Shown: one piece after another, positions 35,482 through 41,106 of the stretch
Numbering within the stretch: position 1 is the stretch's first letter
Layout: each line of letters opens with the position of its first letter
IMG/VR virus record: IMGVR_UViG_3300028862_000314
Coordinates: 1 to 59,862 of that record
DNA from: a virus
Reading direction: 5' to 3' (one strand)
Length of the DNA stretch: 59,862 bases
Program-made: the position numbers and the translations under genes
Notes under the pieces: generated by a model
Seen by the model: only the letters and a program-made list of their open reading frames with translations
The model's database searches: none
What the model was told of the DNA's origin: nothing

Positions 35482-36149
35482 ATATGAATCTGATTAATCG
35501 GTGATTGAATCCTGCTAATTAGTTTATCAGAAATATGAGTGTAGATAAGAGTAGTCTTTACGTTATTATGACCGGCAAGCTTCTGGATCAGATTAATGTC
35601 AGTACCGGCCTCTACCATGTGAGTGAATGCACAATGTCTGATTAAGTGTGTGTAAACTCTTTTACTTATTCCGGCCTTTTCTGCCAGTTGTTTCATAACT
35701 TCATTCACCGATCTATCTGAATACTGAATACCAAACTGTCCATTAAGGACATATTCCTTTGAATGATATTCTTTGTAGTACTTTTCGAGCAGTGGAATAA
35801 TGACATCAGGAAGCATCACTTGACGGTCTTTATTTCCTTTGCCCGCAACAATGTTTATAATCATTCTGGACCTGTCAATATGGGACCATTTAAGATTGAT
35901 TAATTCACTTACTCTTAATCCTGTTGAATAGAGAAGTGTTAGTATTACTTTATGCTTCGTATTTTCGCATACACTGAACATTCTTTGAATTTCATCCTGG
36001 GATAAAACTATTGGCAGTTTATTATTTTTCTTAGCGTAAGGAATCCACTTGAATTTATCTTTTTGATTCAGGCATATATCATAGAATTTCTTAATTGCAC
36101 TGTGATAACATTTTTGAGTGTTGGCAGCAATACAATAGCTACCTGACAA
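35478..36149 (-). CDS. XerC/D-like tyrosine recombinase, N-terminally truncated
   Basis: A 223-residue protein with a complete catalytic domain: Arg in GLRVSELINLKW, Lys in GKGNKDRQVMLP, HLIRH box, AGHNN and the nucleophile in TTLIYTHIS. The usual N-terminal SAM-like domain is mostly missing: the frame opens with TTG at 36149 and only CYHSAIKKFYDI of that domain remains. It lacks the extra segment before the HxxR box that marks integron integrases (IntI). The break coincides with the left end of the cassette array (GTTGGCAGCAATAC, 36120-36133), so the array probably inserted into it. Possibly inactive, or the array's own recombinase. Confidence 0.75.
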   Translation of the reverse strand: MSGSYCIAANTQKCYHSAIKKFYDICLNQKDKFKWIPYAKKNNKLPIVLSQDEIQRMFSVCENTKHKVILTLLYSTGLRVSELINLKWSHIDRSRMIINIVAGKGNKDRQVMLPDVIIPLLEKYYKEYHSKEYVLNGQFGIQYSDRSVNEVMKQLAEKAGISKRVYTHLIRHCAFTHMVEAGTDINLIQKLAGHNNVKTTLIYTHISDKLISRIQSPINQIHI

Positions 36150-36564
36150 TTTTGTTTATAAGTTGAATTGGGGTACAGTTAAATTTTTCAGAAAGATTAA
36201 AAATTGTCATTGCTTGGTTTCTTGTTGCTGTCAAATCTAACTTCCATCTTATTTCTGCAAATATTCCGTTTTTACGCATTCCGGATAAAGTAAATTTTGA
36301 TACGTCCATTTGTCCGGGTACGCATTCTCTACACCAAAAATCATCTTGTTCATCTTCGGGTAGTTGATTATAGTATTGTTCTACTTTGTCAAAATCTAAA
36401 ATAGCAACATAGTTATCATCATCATCGTTCTCGAACCCACTTTTAAAAGGTTTCGAGTGTTTGCATCCTGAAAAGGCTTGTATTACCTTTTCACCACAAA
36501 TGAAAAATGTACTGCTGCCAACAACAGGTATATTCAATTGCGGGGTTTGTGGTAATTCGTTCAT
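36139..36564 (-). CDS. Hypothetical cassette protein (141 aa)
   Basis: The first 14 residues (MNELPQTPQLNIPV) resemble the leader of the methyltransferase at 40234-41028. From IPVVGSST the coding DNA is identical over 24 nt (36509-36532 versus 40949-40972). The rest has CKHSKPFKSGFENDDDD, two Cys in FWCRECVPGQ and a C-terminal helix. Function unknown. The segment from 36120 to 36524 is bounded by inverted GTTGGCAGCARTAC sequences, so the leader may be fused to a captured cassette. Its stop lies within the truncated recombinase start. Confidence 0.6.
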   Translation of the reverse strand: MNELPQTPQLNIPVVGSSTFFICGEKVIQAFSGCKHSKPFKSGFENDDDDNYVAILDFDKVEQYYNQLPEDEQDDFWCRECVPGQMDVSKFTLSGMRKNGIFAEIRWKLDLTATRNQAMTIFNLSEKFNCTPIQLINKIVR

Positions 36565-36639
36565 TTATTATCGTATTTAAGTTATTACTGTTTGATAATT
36601 TTGCGCTTCGTAGTCCGCAACTGAAATATACCCGCGGAC

Positions 36640-36740
36640 GTTAGCCAATAAGTTGCGCTGTAATCGTGTCTTAAAAATCTAATCCAATTCAAGACGGTTT
36701 CGCAGCAATTCAATGAGCATTAGCGCAACCTATTGCTAAC
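36640..36740. repeat. Spacer palindrome 1 (GTTAGCC...GCTAAC)
   Basis: Arms 36640-36659 (GTTAGCCAATAAGTTGCGCT) and 36722-36740 (AGCGCAACCTATTGCTAAC) pair over about 19 bp with one unpaired C and one mismatch. The 62-nt loop holds no gene. A near-identical palindrome is at 39371-39471. Confidence 0.75.
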
Positions 36741-36755
36741 AGAGTATATAAAAAA

Positions 36756-37157
36756 TTAAATGGTTTGAGCAATCTGTGCGGGTTCGGCTGTCAAATCTTC
36801 GCCAGTTAAAGCATACCACAAGTTTTGCAATTGGTGTACAAAGTTTATTTCAGCAATCCACACTTCTGATTCTCCAAAATAAACCTGTCCTTCAACAGTA
36901 ATTACCAATTCACCTTTGTTATAGTATCCAGGGTGTCCGATCTCAAATCCAAGTTTCATTAACCAATATTCTGATATTGTCTTACCTTCTAATTCAGAAA
37001 ATGAAATAAGGTCAGTTTTTAATTTATCCTCAAATAAATATTCAACTCTTGCGAAATCGTATTTAATTTCAACAACGGTCAACAATGCCGGCTTGCCTAC
37101 TATCGGGTCCCATTTATACGATAAATAATTCCCAATTTTTAATTCACTTTTTTTCAT
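36756..37157 (-). CDS. LKIGN/VHQLQNLW-family protein (cassette paralog)
   Basis: A 133-residue protein starting MKKSELKIGNYLSYKW, with GELVITVEGQVYFGESEVWI and a C-terminal FVHQLQNLWYALTGEDL. It is the second member of the family also encoded at 12908-13264. The gene sits in the loop of an attC-like palindrome. Its ATG is 7 nt downstream of the shared leader CTCTACCTAAATATTG (minus strand, 37178-37165 region), suggesting its own promoter. Function unknown. Confidence 0.7.
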   Translation of the reverse strand: MKKSELKIGNYLSYKWDPIVGKPALLTVVEIKYDFARVEYLFEDKLKTDLISFSELEGKTISEYWLMKLGFEIGHPGYYNKGELVITVEGQVYFGESEVWIAEINFVHQLQNLWYALTGEDLTAEPAQIAQTI

Positions 37158-37178
37158 GTTTTTACAATATTTAGGTAG
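37158..37178 (-). promoter_or_regulatory. Conserved cassette leader 1
   Basis: Minus-strand ACTCTACCTAAATATTG followed by exactly 7 nt and the ATG at 37157. It matches 16 of 18 positions of the leaders before 38939 and 39818. A fixed 7-nt distance fits a -7 type promoter with a nearly leaderless mRNA. Confidence 0.6.
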
Positions 37179-37224
37179 AGTTAGTATTTTAGGTAACCAT
37201 TTAACTTTTCATATACTCCATACG

Positions 37225-37512
37225 TTATAAGCCATTTTTGCCACCGCACCCATACTTCATGCTTTTCGGTAAGCAATCCATCATTTCTTTATCCAACCAC
37301 AGCACTTTATCACAATTCTTACATTTCCAACCATAAGCAGTCCATTTACTGATTTGTGTTTTACCACTTAATGAATGCTTGTGCTGTGATTCTATCTCGT
37401 CAATGTATGGGTTTTCCATATCAAATTCGTGTTTTACCCCAAATAAAAAACGGCTTATAACAACAAGTATAGGTAATTTGCCGTTCTTCAATTTAACTTT
37501 TTCTATATTCAT
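37225..37512 (-). CDS. Hypothetical protein with CxxC pair (95 aa)
   Basis: A 95-residue protein: basic N-terminus (MNIEKVKLKNGKLPILVVIS), HKHSLSGKTQ segment, then CKNCDKVLWLDKE and a C-terminal CGGKNGL, giving a possible single zinc site. Its stop TAA is part of the TATAACG end of the next palindrome, as cassette stop codons often abut attC sites. Function unknown. Confidence 0.55.
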   Translation of the reverse strand: MNIEKVKLKNGKLPILVVISRFLFGVKHEFDMENPYIDEIESQHKHSLSGKTQISKWTAYGWKCKNCDKVLWLDKEMMDCLPKSMKYGCGGKNGL

Positions 37513-37576
37513 AATATTTATCTTTTAATTTAAGTTTCTACTAATTTTGATGGGCAAACTACCCATACTTGCAGCC

Positions 37577-37620
37577 GTTAGCAGCTATTAAAACAGTACG
37601 CTCGTTCCTCGCCTGCTAAC
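37577..37620. repeat. Spacer palindrome 2 (GTTAGCAG...CTGCTAAC)
   Basis: Short 8-bp arms GTTAGCAG (37577-37584) and CTGCTAAC (37613-37620) around a 28-nt loop without a gene. It links the unit of gene 37225-37512 to the arms around 37682-38062. Confidence 0.65.
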
Positions 37621-38149
37621 ATGGCATAAGAACAAGTGCTGGCGGTGCTTCGATTTAGCATTTCAACTAATTTTACCATAATTATTTTTTTGCCAACGCT
37701 AAAACTTCTTTATTGTATTTTTTCTGATAACCTTGAAATATATGTGGAAAATTTTTTCCAGTACATACCATATAAATTGCAGTCTGTGAAACATTATATC
37801 TTAAAGCAAGTTCCTTTTTGGATGTTCCATTTTTTAAAACTTCAATAATTATTCTTATTGCTTTAAAATCATTTAATTTTCTGTGTGGATTTCTGAATGA
37901 CCGAACATTCATTCCTTTTGGAGTTTTTGATTTGCATATTCTTTGTATGTGATTAAAATTAACTGGATATAATTCTGCAATTTCTTTTGAAGATTTATTT
38001 TCCACAAACCATAAATTTTGTATTTCCAGTTTTTGTTTTTCTGTAAGTTTTATATTACTCATATTTCCCCTCCTTAAAAAAATAATTATTACTGTAGTGT
38101 TTCAATCATACTGTACGTTTGCACCTGTTCCTATGCCGATACCGTTAGC
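37615..38149. repeat. attC-like arms around gene 37682-38062
   Basis: Left arm 37615-37640 (GCTAACATGGCATAAGAACA then AGTGCT) pairs with right arm 38121-38149 (GCACCTGTTCCTATGCCGAT then ACCGTTAGC). About 20 bp pair, with a few extra bases next to the right GTTAGC. The HTH gene lies in the loop. Confidence 0.75.
37682..38062 (-). CDS. Double helix-turn-helix protein (126 aa)
   Basis: Two resolvase-type HTH segments: residues 8-45 (LTEKQKLEIQNLWFVENKSS then KEIAELYPVNFNHIQRIC) and about 70-105 (EVLKNGTSKKELALRYNVSQ then TAIYMVC). Basic and soluble, without a catalytic domain. Probably a regulator or a DNA-binding accessory. GGAGG lies about 8 nt before the ATG (minus strand near 38068-38075), unlike its neighbours, so it uses a different translation signal. 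Confidence 0.65.
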   Translation of the reverse strand: MSNIKLTEKQKLEIQNLWFVENKSSKEIAELYPVNFNHIQRICKSKTPKGMNVRSFRNPHRKLNDFKAIRIIIEVLKNGTSKKELALRYNVSQTAIYMVCTGKNFPHIFQGYQKKYNKEVLALAKK

Positions 38150-38241
38150 AACTATATGCGCATAACAGCAACTATAAAAACGATTCCAACACTTAACACT
38201 TTCGCAGCAAGTCCGGGCAGATAGCGCATACAGTTGCTAAC
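38144..38241. repeat. Spacer palindrome 3 (GTTAGCAAC...GTTGCTAAC)
   Basis: Arms 38144-38161 (GTTAGCAACTATATGCGC) and 38224-38241 (GCGCATACAGTTGCTAAC) pair over 18 bp with one mismatch. The loop is 62 nt, the same size as spacer palindrome 1 and close to that at 39371-39471. Confidence 0.75.
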
Positions 38242-38337
38242 ACAGTATATAACAAACGCGAACGGCACAGCAACTATTAAAGGGTAATCGTTTATCATCA
38301 CAAATAATAACATGGTTGTACAAGTGGTTTTTACCAT
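38152..38337 (-). CDS. Possible small hydrophobic protein (61 aa)
   Basis: An open frame with two hydrophobic stretches (YPLIVAVPFAFVIYCVSN and AAKVLSVGIVFIVAVM). It overlaps the methyltransferase stop by 7 nt and crosses the boundary between an attC-like arm and spacer palindrome 3. It could be a real membrane peptide or a chance frame through the repeats. An internal Met at 38313 is an alternative start. Confidence 0.3.
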   Translation of the reverse strand: MVKTTCTTMLLFVMINDYPLIVAVPFAFVIYCVSNCMRYLPGLAAKVLSVGIVFIVAVMRI

Positions 38338-38939
38338 AATTCAGGCTGTAATTTATAATTTTGAAATCTTTTCTCTTGTGCGTCGTAATAATCTTTGTCA
38401 TTCTCAAATCCTACAAAATCAATGTTGCCAGTTCTGTATGCTGCAATTCTGTTTGATCCTGATCCTAAATGCGTATCAATTACTTTTCCGCCTTCAGGTA
38501 AATAGTTTCTGTAAATCCAACTGTAAAGCTGAACCGGCTTTTGTGTTGGATGTATTTTGTTTTTCTCGAGCAGTACGGAATATCTAAATATCTTATTTGA
38601 TCCATCAAATGAAGTCCAAGCGTAATCAAACATTCCAAAGCTAAGTTTTTCGGGTTGTCGCTTATCCCAGATAATACAATGTTTTGTTGCTGGAAGTGGA
38701 TAATAGTTGCCACCCCAAATAATCTGATTTTTGGAAATTCTGAAAAGTTCATCAAAGTATTCCATTGATATTGGCTTATTATCCCATTTCTTTGCGGTCA
38801 ACCCTTTGTCTGTTACTAATCGAGGGCTATTACCTATACCAATTCCAAATTCAGGATCAACCACAGCCAAATCAAAACAGTTGTCGGGATAGTTACGCAT
38901 GTTCACAAGGCAATCATCGAAAAAAACTATATTATTCAT
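38331..38939 (-). CDS. DNA methyltransferase, beta-class, DPEF variant
   Basis: A 202-residue methyltransferase. Motif IV appears as VVDPEFGIG, an unusual form of (D/N)PP(Y/F) in which the second Pro is replaced by Glu. Motif I lies near the C-terminus as VIDTHLGSGSNRIAA, giving the beta-class order (IV before I). HPTQKPVQLYSWIYRN is the motif before it. Related in layout to 40234-41028. It lies in an attC-like loop behind the conserved leader. It could modify phage DNA against host restriction; activity with the altered motif is uncertain. Confidence 0.82.
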   Translation of the reverse strand: MNNIVFFDDCLVNMRNYPDNCFDLAVVDPEFGIGIGNSPRLVTDKGLTAKKWDNKPISMEYFDELFRISKNQIIWGGNYYPLPATKHCIIWDKRQPEKLSFGMFDYAWTSFDGSNKIFRYSVLLEKNKIHPTQKPVQLYSWIYRNYLPEGGKVIDTHLGSGSNRIAAYRTGNIDFVGFENDKDYYDAQEKRFQNYKLQPELW

Positions 38940-38964
38940 GTTGGTTCAATATTTAGGTAAAGTG
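38940..38964 (-). promoter_or_regulatory. Conserved cassette leader 2
   Basis: Minus-strand CACTTTACCTAAATATTG (38964-38947), then 7 nt, then the ATG at 38939. It is identical over 18 nt to the leader at 39843-39826. Confidence 0.65.
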
Positions 38965-39031
38965 AGCGTTATTATTTGTTTACTTTTCGTTTGCAATCAG
39001 GCAGTGGGTTGCGCTTGTCATATACTAATAC

Positions 39032-39288
39032 GTTATGGGCAACCGTAAGACCGCTCCGAAAGGCAGCCTTACGACGCCACAATTTCACTACTTTAGTTTT
39101 GCAACCAATTCAAGTAGTTTTTCTACTACGGTCGTAACCGCTTCTTTTTTCTCTGCCCTCATTAATGGGTCAATGCTTGCCGATAAAGTGGCAATTGCGT
39201 TTAATAAATCCTGTTGATTTTCCATATAAATTGTGGGTTTTACAATGCCCTCCCAAGGCGTATTATTTAAAAAACGGCAGCCCATAAC
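39032..39288. repeat. Inverted repeat around gene 39088-39225
   Basis: GTTATGGGCAACCGT (39032-39046) and ACGGCAGCCCATAAC (39274-39288) are inverted copies with three differences. They bracket a 45-residue gene and complete the chain between two longer palindromes. Confidence 0.7.
39088..39225 (-). CDS. Small helical protein (45 aa)
   Basis: Short amphipathic helical protein (MENQQDLLNAIATLSASIDP ... VVEKLLELVAKLK). I choose the ATG at 39225 rather than 39285, because the upstream start would lie inside the palindrome end. Below the size usually called, but the composition is coherent and it occupies a complete repeat-bounded unit. Function unknown. Confidence 0.5.
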   Translation of the reverse strand: MENQQDLLNAIATLSASIDPLMRAEKKEAVTTVVEKLLELVAKLK

Positions 39289-39377
39289 ACGTTGTATACG
39301 TCAGTTTTGCCGTGTAATTTCGTATAAATTGATAGCTGTGTGCAGGCAAAACCGCACGCATACAACCACCGTTAGCC
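39284..39377. repeat. Compact attC-like site (no gene in loop)
   Basis: Starts CATAAC and ends GTTAGCC. Arms 39291-39311 (GTTGTATACGTCAGTTTTGC then C) and 39345-39366 (GGCAAAACCGCACGCATACA then AC) pair over about 20 bp with one extra base; the loop is 33 nt. At 94 nt, with outer AAC/GTT boxes, inner arms and an unpaired base, this is the most classical attC-like site of the array. Confidence 0.75.
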
Positions 39378-39471
39378 AATAAGCTACGCATACAGCGTGT
39401 AATAAAACGTTAATCTTAATTTTCAATCTTCGCATCGGTTCAGAAAGTTTGGTGCGTAGCCTATTGCTAAC
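39371..39471. repeat. Spacer palindrome 4 (GTTAGCC...GCTAAC)
   Basis: Arms 39371-39389 (GTTAGCCAATAAGCTACGC) and 39454-39471 (GCGTAGCCTATTGCTAAC). A near copy of spacer palindrome 1 with the same unpaired C. The loop of 64 nt has no gene. Confidence 0.75.
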
Positions 39472-39491
39472 AGCGTATATAACAAAATAAA

Positions 39492-39818
39492 TTATTTGGG
39501 CTGTACGTGTGGCTCGGTAGGCGCATTCATCGCTTCATAATCAATGTACACATCATACAGTTGTTCTGTTGTACGCCAAACATTTATGTCGTAAAAAGAC
39601 CAATAAGATTTAACCCAAACCTTTTGATTTGCATCTGTTGGATGTTGTCTGCATATCCAATTATACTTAGTAGTCCATTCAACAAAATCAATTGCCATTA
39701 TTTTTGAATAGTTAGACATGGCATCAAGTACTTCTGGAACATCAAATGTTATTTTAACACCTGGTCTCCTTCTTTCTCTTGCCTGTTTAAGTATTTCTAA
39801 TCTTGTTATGCTTTCCAT
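39492..39818 (-). CDS. Hypothetical cassette protein (108 aa)
   Basis: A 108-residue soluble protein (MESITRLEILKQARERRRPG ... VEWTTKYNWICRQHPTDANQ), rich in aromatic residues in its second half, with a Pro-rich tail. Not recognised. It lies in an attC-like loop with the conserved leader 7 nt before its ATG, like two other cassette genes. Confidence 0.6.
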   Translation of the reverse strand: MESITRLEILKQARERRRPGVKITFDVPEVLDAMSNYSKIMAIDFVEWTTKYNWICRQHPTDANQKVWVKSYWSFYDINVWRTTEQLYDVYIDYEAMNAPTEPHVQPK

Positions 39819-39843
39819 AATTGTACAATATTTAGGTAAAGTG
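39819..39843 (-). promoter_or_regulatory. Conserved cassette leader 3
   Basis: Minus-strand CACTTTACCTAAATATTG (39843-39826), then 7 nt, then the ATG at 39818. Identical to leader 2 over 18 nt although the coding sequences are unrelated. Confidence 0.65.
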
Positions 39844-39884
39844 TGTAATTGAGGTAATAATTTCTCTTGTCATATACGCCATCC

Positions 39885-40105
39885 GTTAGTTGCAATTACA
39901 GAAAAACTCAACAACTGCTGAAATAATAACTACATATACAGAAACATACAATAAAGTATATAAGATATAAAGTGATTGGTCTCCGTTGTAGGTTTTATAA
40001 TGAAAATCAGCCGTTTTAATAGATAACCAAATTGTTAACCCGAAAGTCACAAAAAATCCTAATAATATTAAAGTATTCATAATTAATTTAATAACTGCAA
40101 CTAAC
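39885..40105. repeat. Inverted repeat around gene 39886-40080
   Basis: GTTAGTTGCA (39885-39894) and TGCAACTAAC (40096-40105) are perfect inverted copies that bracket a small membrane-protein gene. The gene's stop codon is within the left copy. Confidence 0.65.
39886..40080 (-). CDS. Small two-helix membrane protein (64 aa)
   Basis: Two predicted transmembrane helices (TLILLGFFVTFGLTIWLSI and YILYTLLYVSVYVVIISAVV) joined by a short charged loop with FHYKTYNGDQ. The ATG at 40080 is preferred over an upstream GTG at 40107, which lies in the palindrome. Its TAA overlaps the TAACGG repeat end. Possible superinfection or phage-defence accessory; function unknown. Confidence 0.6.
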   Translation of the reverse strand: MNTLILLGFFVTFGLTIWLSIKTADFHYKTYNGDQSLYILYTLLYVSVYVVIISAVVEFFCNCN

Positions 40106-40223
40106 ACTAAATATAAAATATACGGGTGTCAGTGCATATTTGAACGGTATTACCTTTAATTTGCTTTCGTGTATCGGGATAGGATACCGCTTTTAATCCC
40201 GTACATTTCATATTTTTAACGTT
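40101..40223. repeat. attC-like site after methyltransferase 40234-41028
   Basis: Arms 40101-40126 (CTAACACTAAATATAAAATA then TACGGG) and 40198-40223 (CCCGTACATTTCATATTTTT then AACGTT) pair over most of 25 bp. The 71-nt loop is non-coding. It follows the methyltransferase stop by 10 nt in coding orientation, the normal place of an attC in a cassette. Confidence 0.7.
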
Positions 40224-40964
40224 GGCAGCAATACTACCAAAGTGCCAGTTTCAAGTTTCGTTTATAATTGAACCATCTTTTTTCTTCGTCCTGAAAATAT
40301 TCCGAATCAATTTCAGTGCCGACAAATTCGCATTCAAATTTATCTGCAGTAATTCGGCTACTTCCTGAGCCTAAATGTGTATCAATTACTTTCATTTTGT
40401 ATATGCCAAATTCTTTAAAAATAGCATCGTAGAGCATCACTGGCTTATGGCAAGGGTGTATTCTTTTTTCATTTAGTTTTTTGTTTCCTTGCTGTACCAT
40501 TGGTTCACTAAGGCTTTTCGCTTGCATCATTCCAGCCCATAAAAGCGGTATTTCAATTTCGTAATTAATAGAGCTGCAGTAAGCATATTCAAATTGGTTA
40601 AAACTTACACCTTCCGCAAATCCTTTATTCCATTTAATTCGTCCTTTGCCTAATCCTGTCCATTCGGTATAGTCAGCTCCGAAAATTATTTGGTTTTTGC
40701 TTATTCGTTTTAGTTCATCAAAATATGCTTGAGGTGGTGTGGCATTATCCCAATCCTTAAAAGTATGTTTATGTTTATTTCTGTTTGGGTTTATTCGAGT
40801 TCCATTTTTTTGTTTTACAGTCGTTTTGGTTTCTTTCAAATAAGCCATTTTAGCAACTCCAATCCCATAAGGTATGTCACAAACCGCCCAATCGAAATAT
40901 TTATTAGGAAACAAACCCATAACAGACGAATAATGAGCATTAAACACCGTACTGCTGCCAACAA
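40221..40964. repeat. Inverted GTTGGCAGCARTAC copies in and after methyltransferase
   Basis: GTTGGCAGCAATAC starts at 40221 and its inverted near-copy GTACTGCTGCCAAC lies at 40951-40964 minus a base offset, inside the N-terminal codons of the methyltransferase. The same pair occurs at 36120 and 36511-36524. The body of each gene is thus bracketed, leaving its leader codons outside. Confidence 0.55.
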
Positions 40965-41028
40965 CAGGTATAGCAAATAAAGGCTGCTGTGGTTTGCGGT
41001 CGGTAGTGCTTTCTATATTATTCATCAT
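40234..41028 (-). CDS. DNA methyltransferase, beta-class, DIPY variant
   Basis: A 264-residue methyltransferase with motif IV as VCDIPYGIGV (the first Pro of DPPY replaced by Ile) and motif I as VIDTHLGSGSSRITA near the C-terminus, the beta-class order. HPCHKPVMLYDAIFKEFG precedes it. The N-terminal 20 residues, ending AIPVVGSST, form a leader shared at DNA level with 36139-36564. A paralog is at 38331-38939. Likely modifies phage DNA; target base and site unknown. Confidence 0.82.
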   Translation of the reverse strand: MMNNIESTTDRKPQQPLFAIPVVGSSTVFNAHYSSVMGLFPNKYFDWAVCDIPYGIGVAKMAYLKETKTTVKQKNGTRINPNRNKHKHTFKDWDNATPPQAYFDELKRISKNQIIFGADYTEWTGLGKGRIKWNKGFAEGVSFNQFEYAYCSSINYEIEIPLLWAGMMQAKSLSEPMVQQGNKKLNEKRIHPCHKPVMLYDAIFKEFGIYKMKVIDTHLGSGSSRITADKFECEFVGTEIDSEYFQDEEKRWFNYKRNLKLALW

Positions 41029-41106
41029 CGGTTGATAGTTTACTGGTTTCTAATCCTTTACTTGCCATACCTGCGACCGTTAAGTGCAATACCTACGCAC
41101 GAAACA

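Larger units (their letters stand above)
36737..37227. repeat. attC-like arms around gene 36756-37157
   Basis: The left arm 36737-36763 (TAACAGAGTATATAAAAAAT then TAAATGG) pairs with the right arm 37197-37227 (CCATTTAACTTTTCATATAC then TCCATACGTTA). The gene lies in the loop and its stop codon is inside the left arm. The right arm holds four extra bases next to GTTA, like an extrahelical bulge. Confidence 0.75.
38238..39035. repeat. attC-like arms around methyltransferase 38331-38939
   Basis: Left arm 38238-38265 (TAACACAGTATATAACAAAC then GCGAACGG) pairs with right arm 39006-39035 (GGGTTGCGCTTGTCATATAC then TAATACGTTA). The right arm has extra bases next to GTTA. The methyltransferase gene and its leader lie in the loop. 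Confidence 0.75.
39468..39889. repeat. attC-like arms around gene 39492-39818
   Basis: Left arm 39468-39498 (TAACAGCGTATATAACAAAA then TAAATTATTTG) pairs with right arm ending at 39889 (TTGTCATATACGCCATCCGT then TAG, 39867-39889), plus TAATAATTTCT before it. Four extra bases lie near the right GTTA. The gene and its leader lie in the loop. Confidence 0.75.
36120..41092. repeat. Cassette array of attC-like imperfect palindromes
   Basis: A chain of at least 13 inverted repeats laid head to tail, each ending in GTTA/GTTG and TAAC/CAAC. Boundaries resemble each other: GTTGGCAGCAATAC (36120-36133 and again at 40221) and GTTAAGTGCAATAC (41079-41092). Arms often contain GTATATgACAAg next to TAAC, with a few unpaired bases in one arm, as in attC sites. 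The genes inside are all on the minus strand and have unrelated functions. Non-coding spacers of 44-101 nt alternate with gene-bearing loops of about 420-800 nt. This architecture recalls integron cassette arrays but no IntI is present. Confidence 0.7.

Noticed and set aside
35478-36149. True integron integrase (IntI)
   Set aside because: The IntI-specific insertion before the HxxR box is missing and the enzyme aligns in pattern with XerC/D; therefore I call it XerC/D-like.
37577-37620. Rho-independent terminator
   Set aside because: The stem is only 8 bp with a 28-nt loop, without a T-run, and its ends match the other array palindromes.
36120-41092. CRISPR array
   Set aside because: Repeats are palindromes with variable arms and gene-sized intervals; there are no short identical repeats with uniform spacers and no cas genes.
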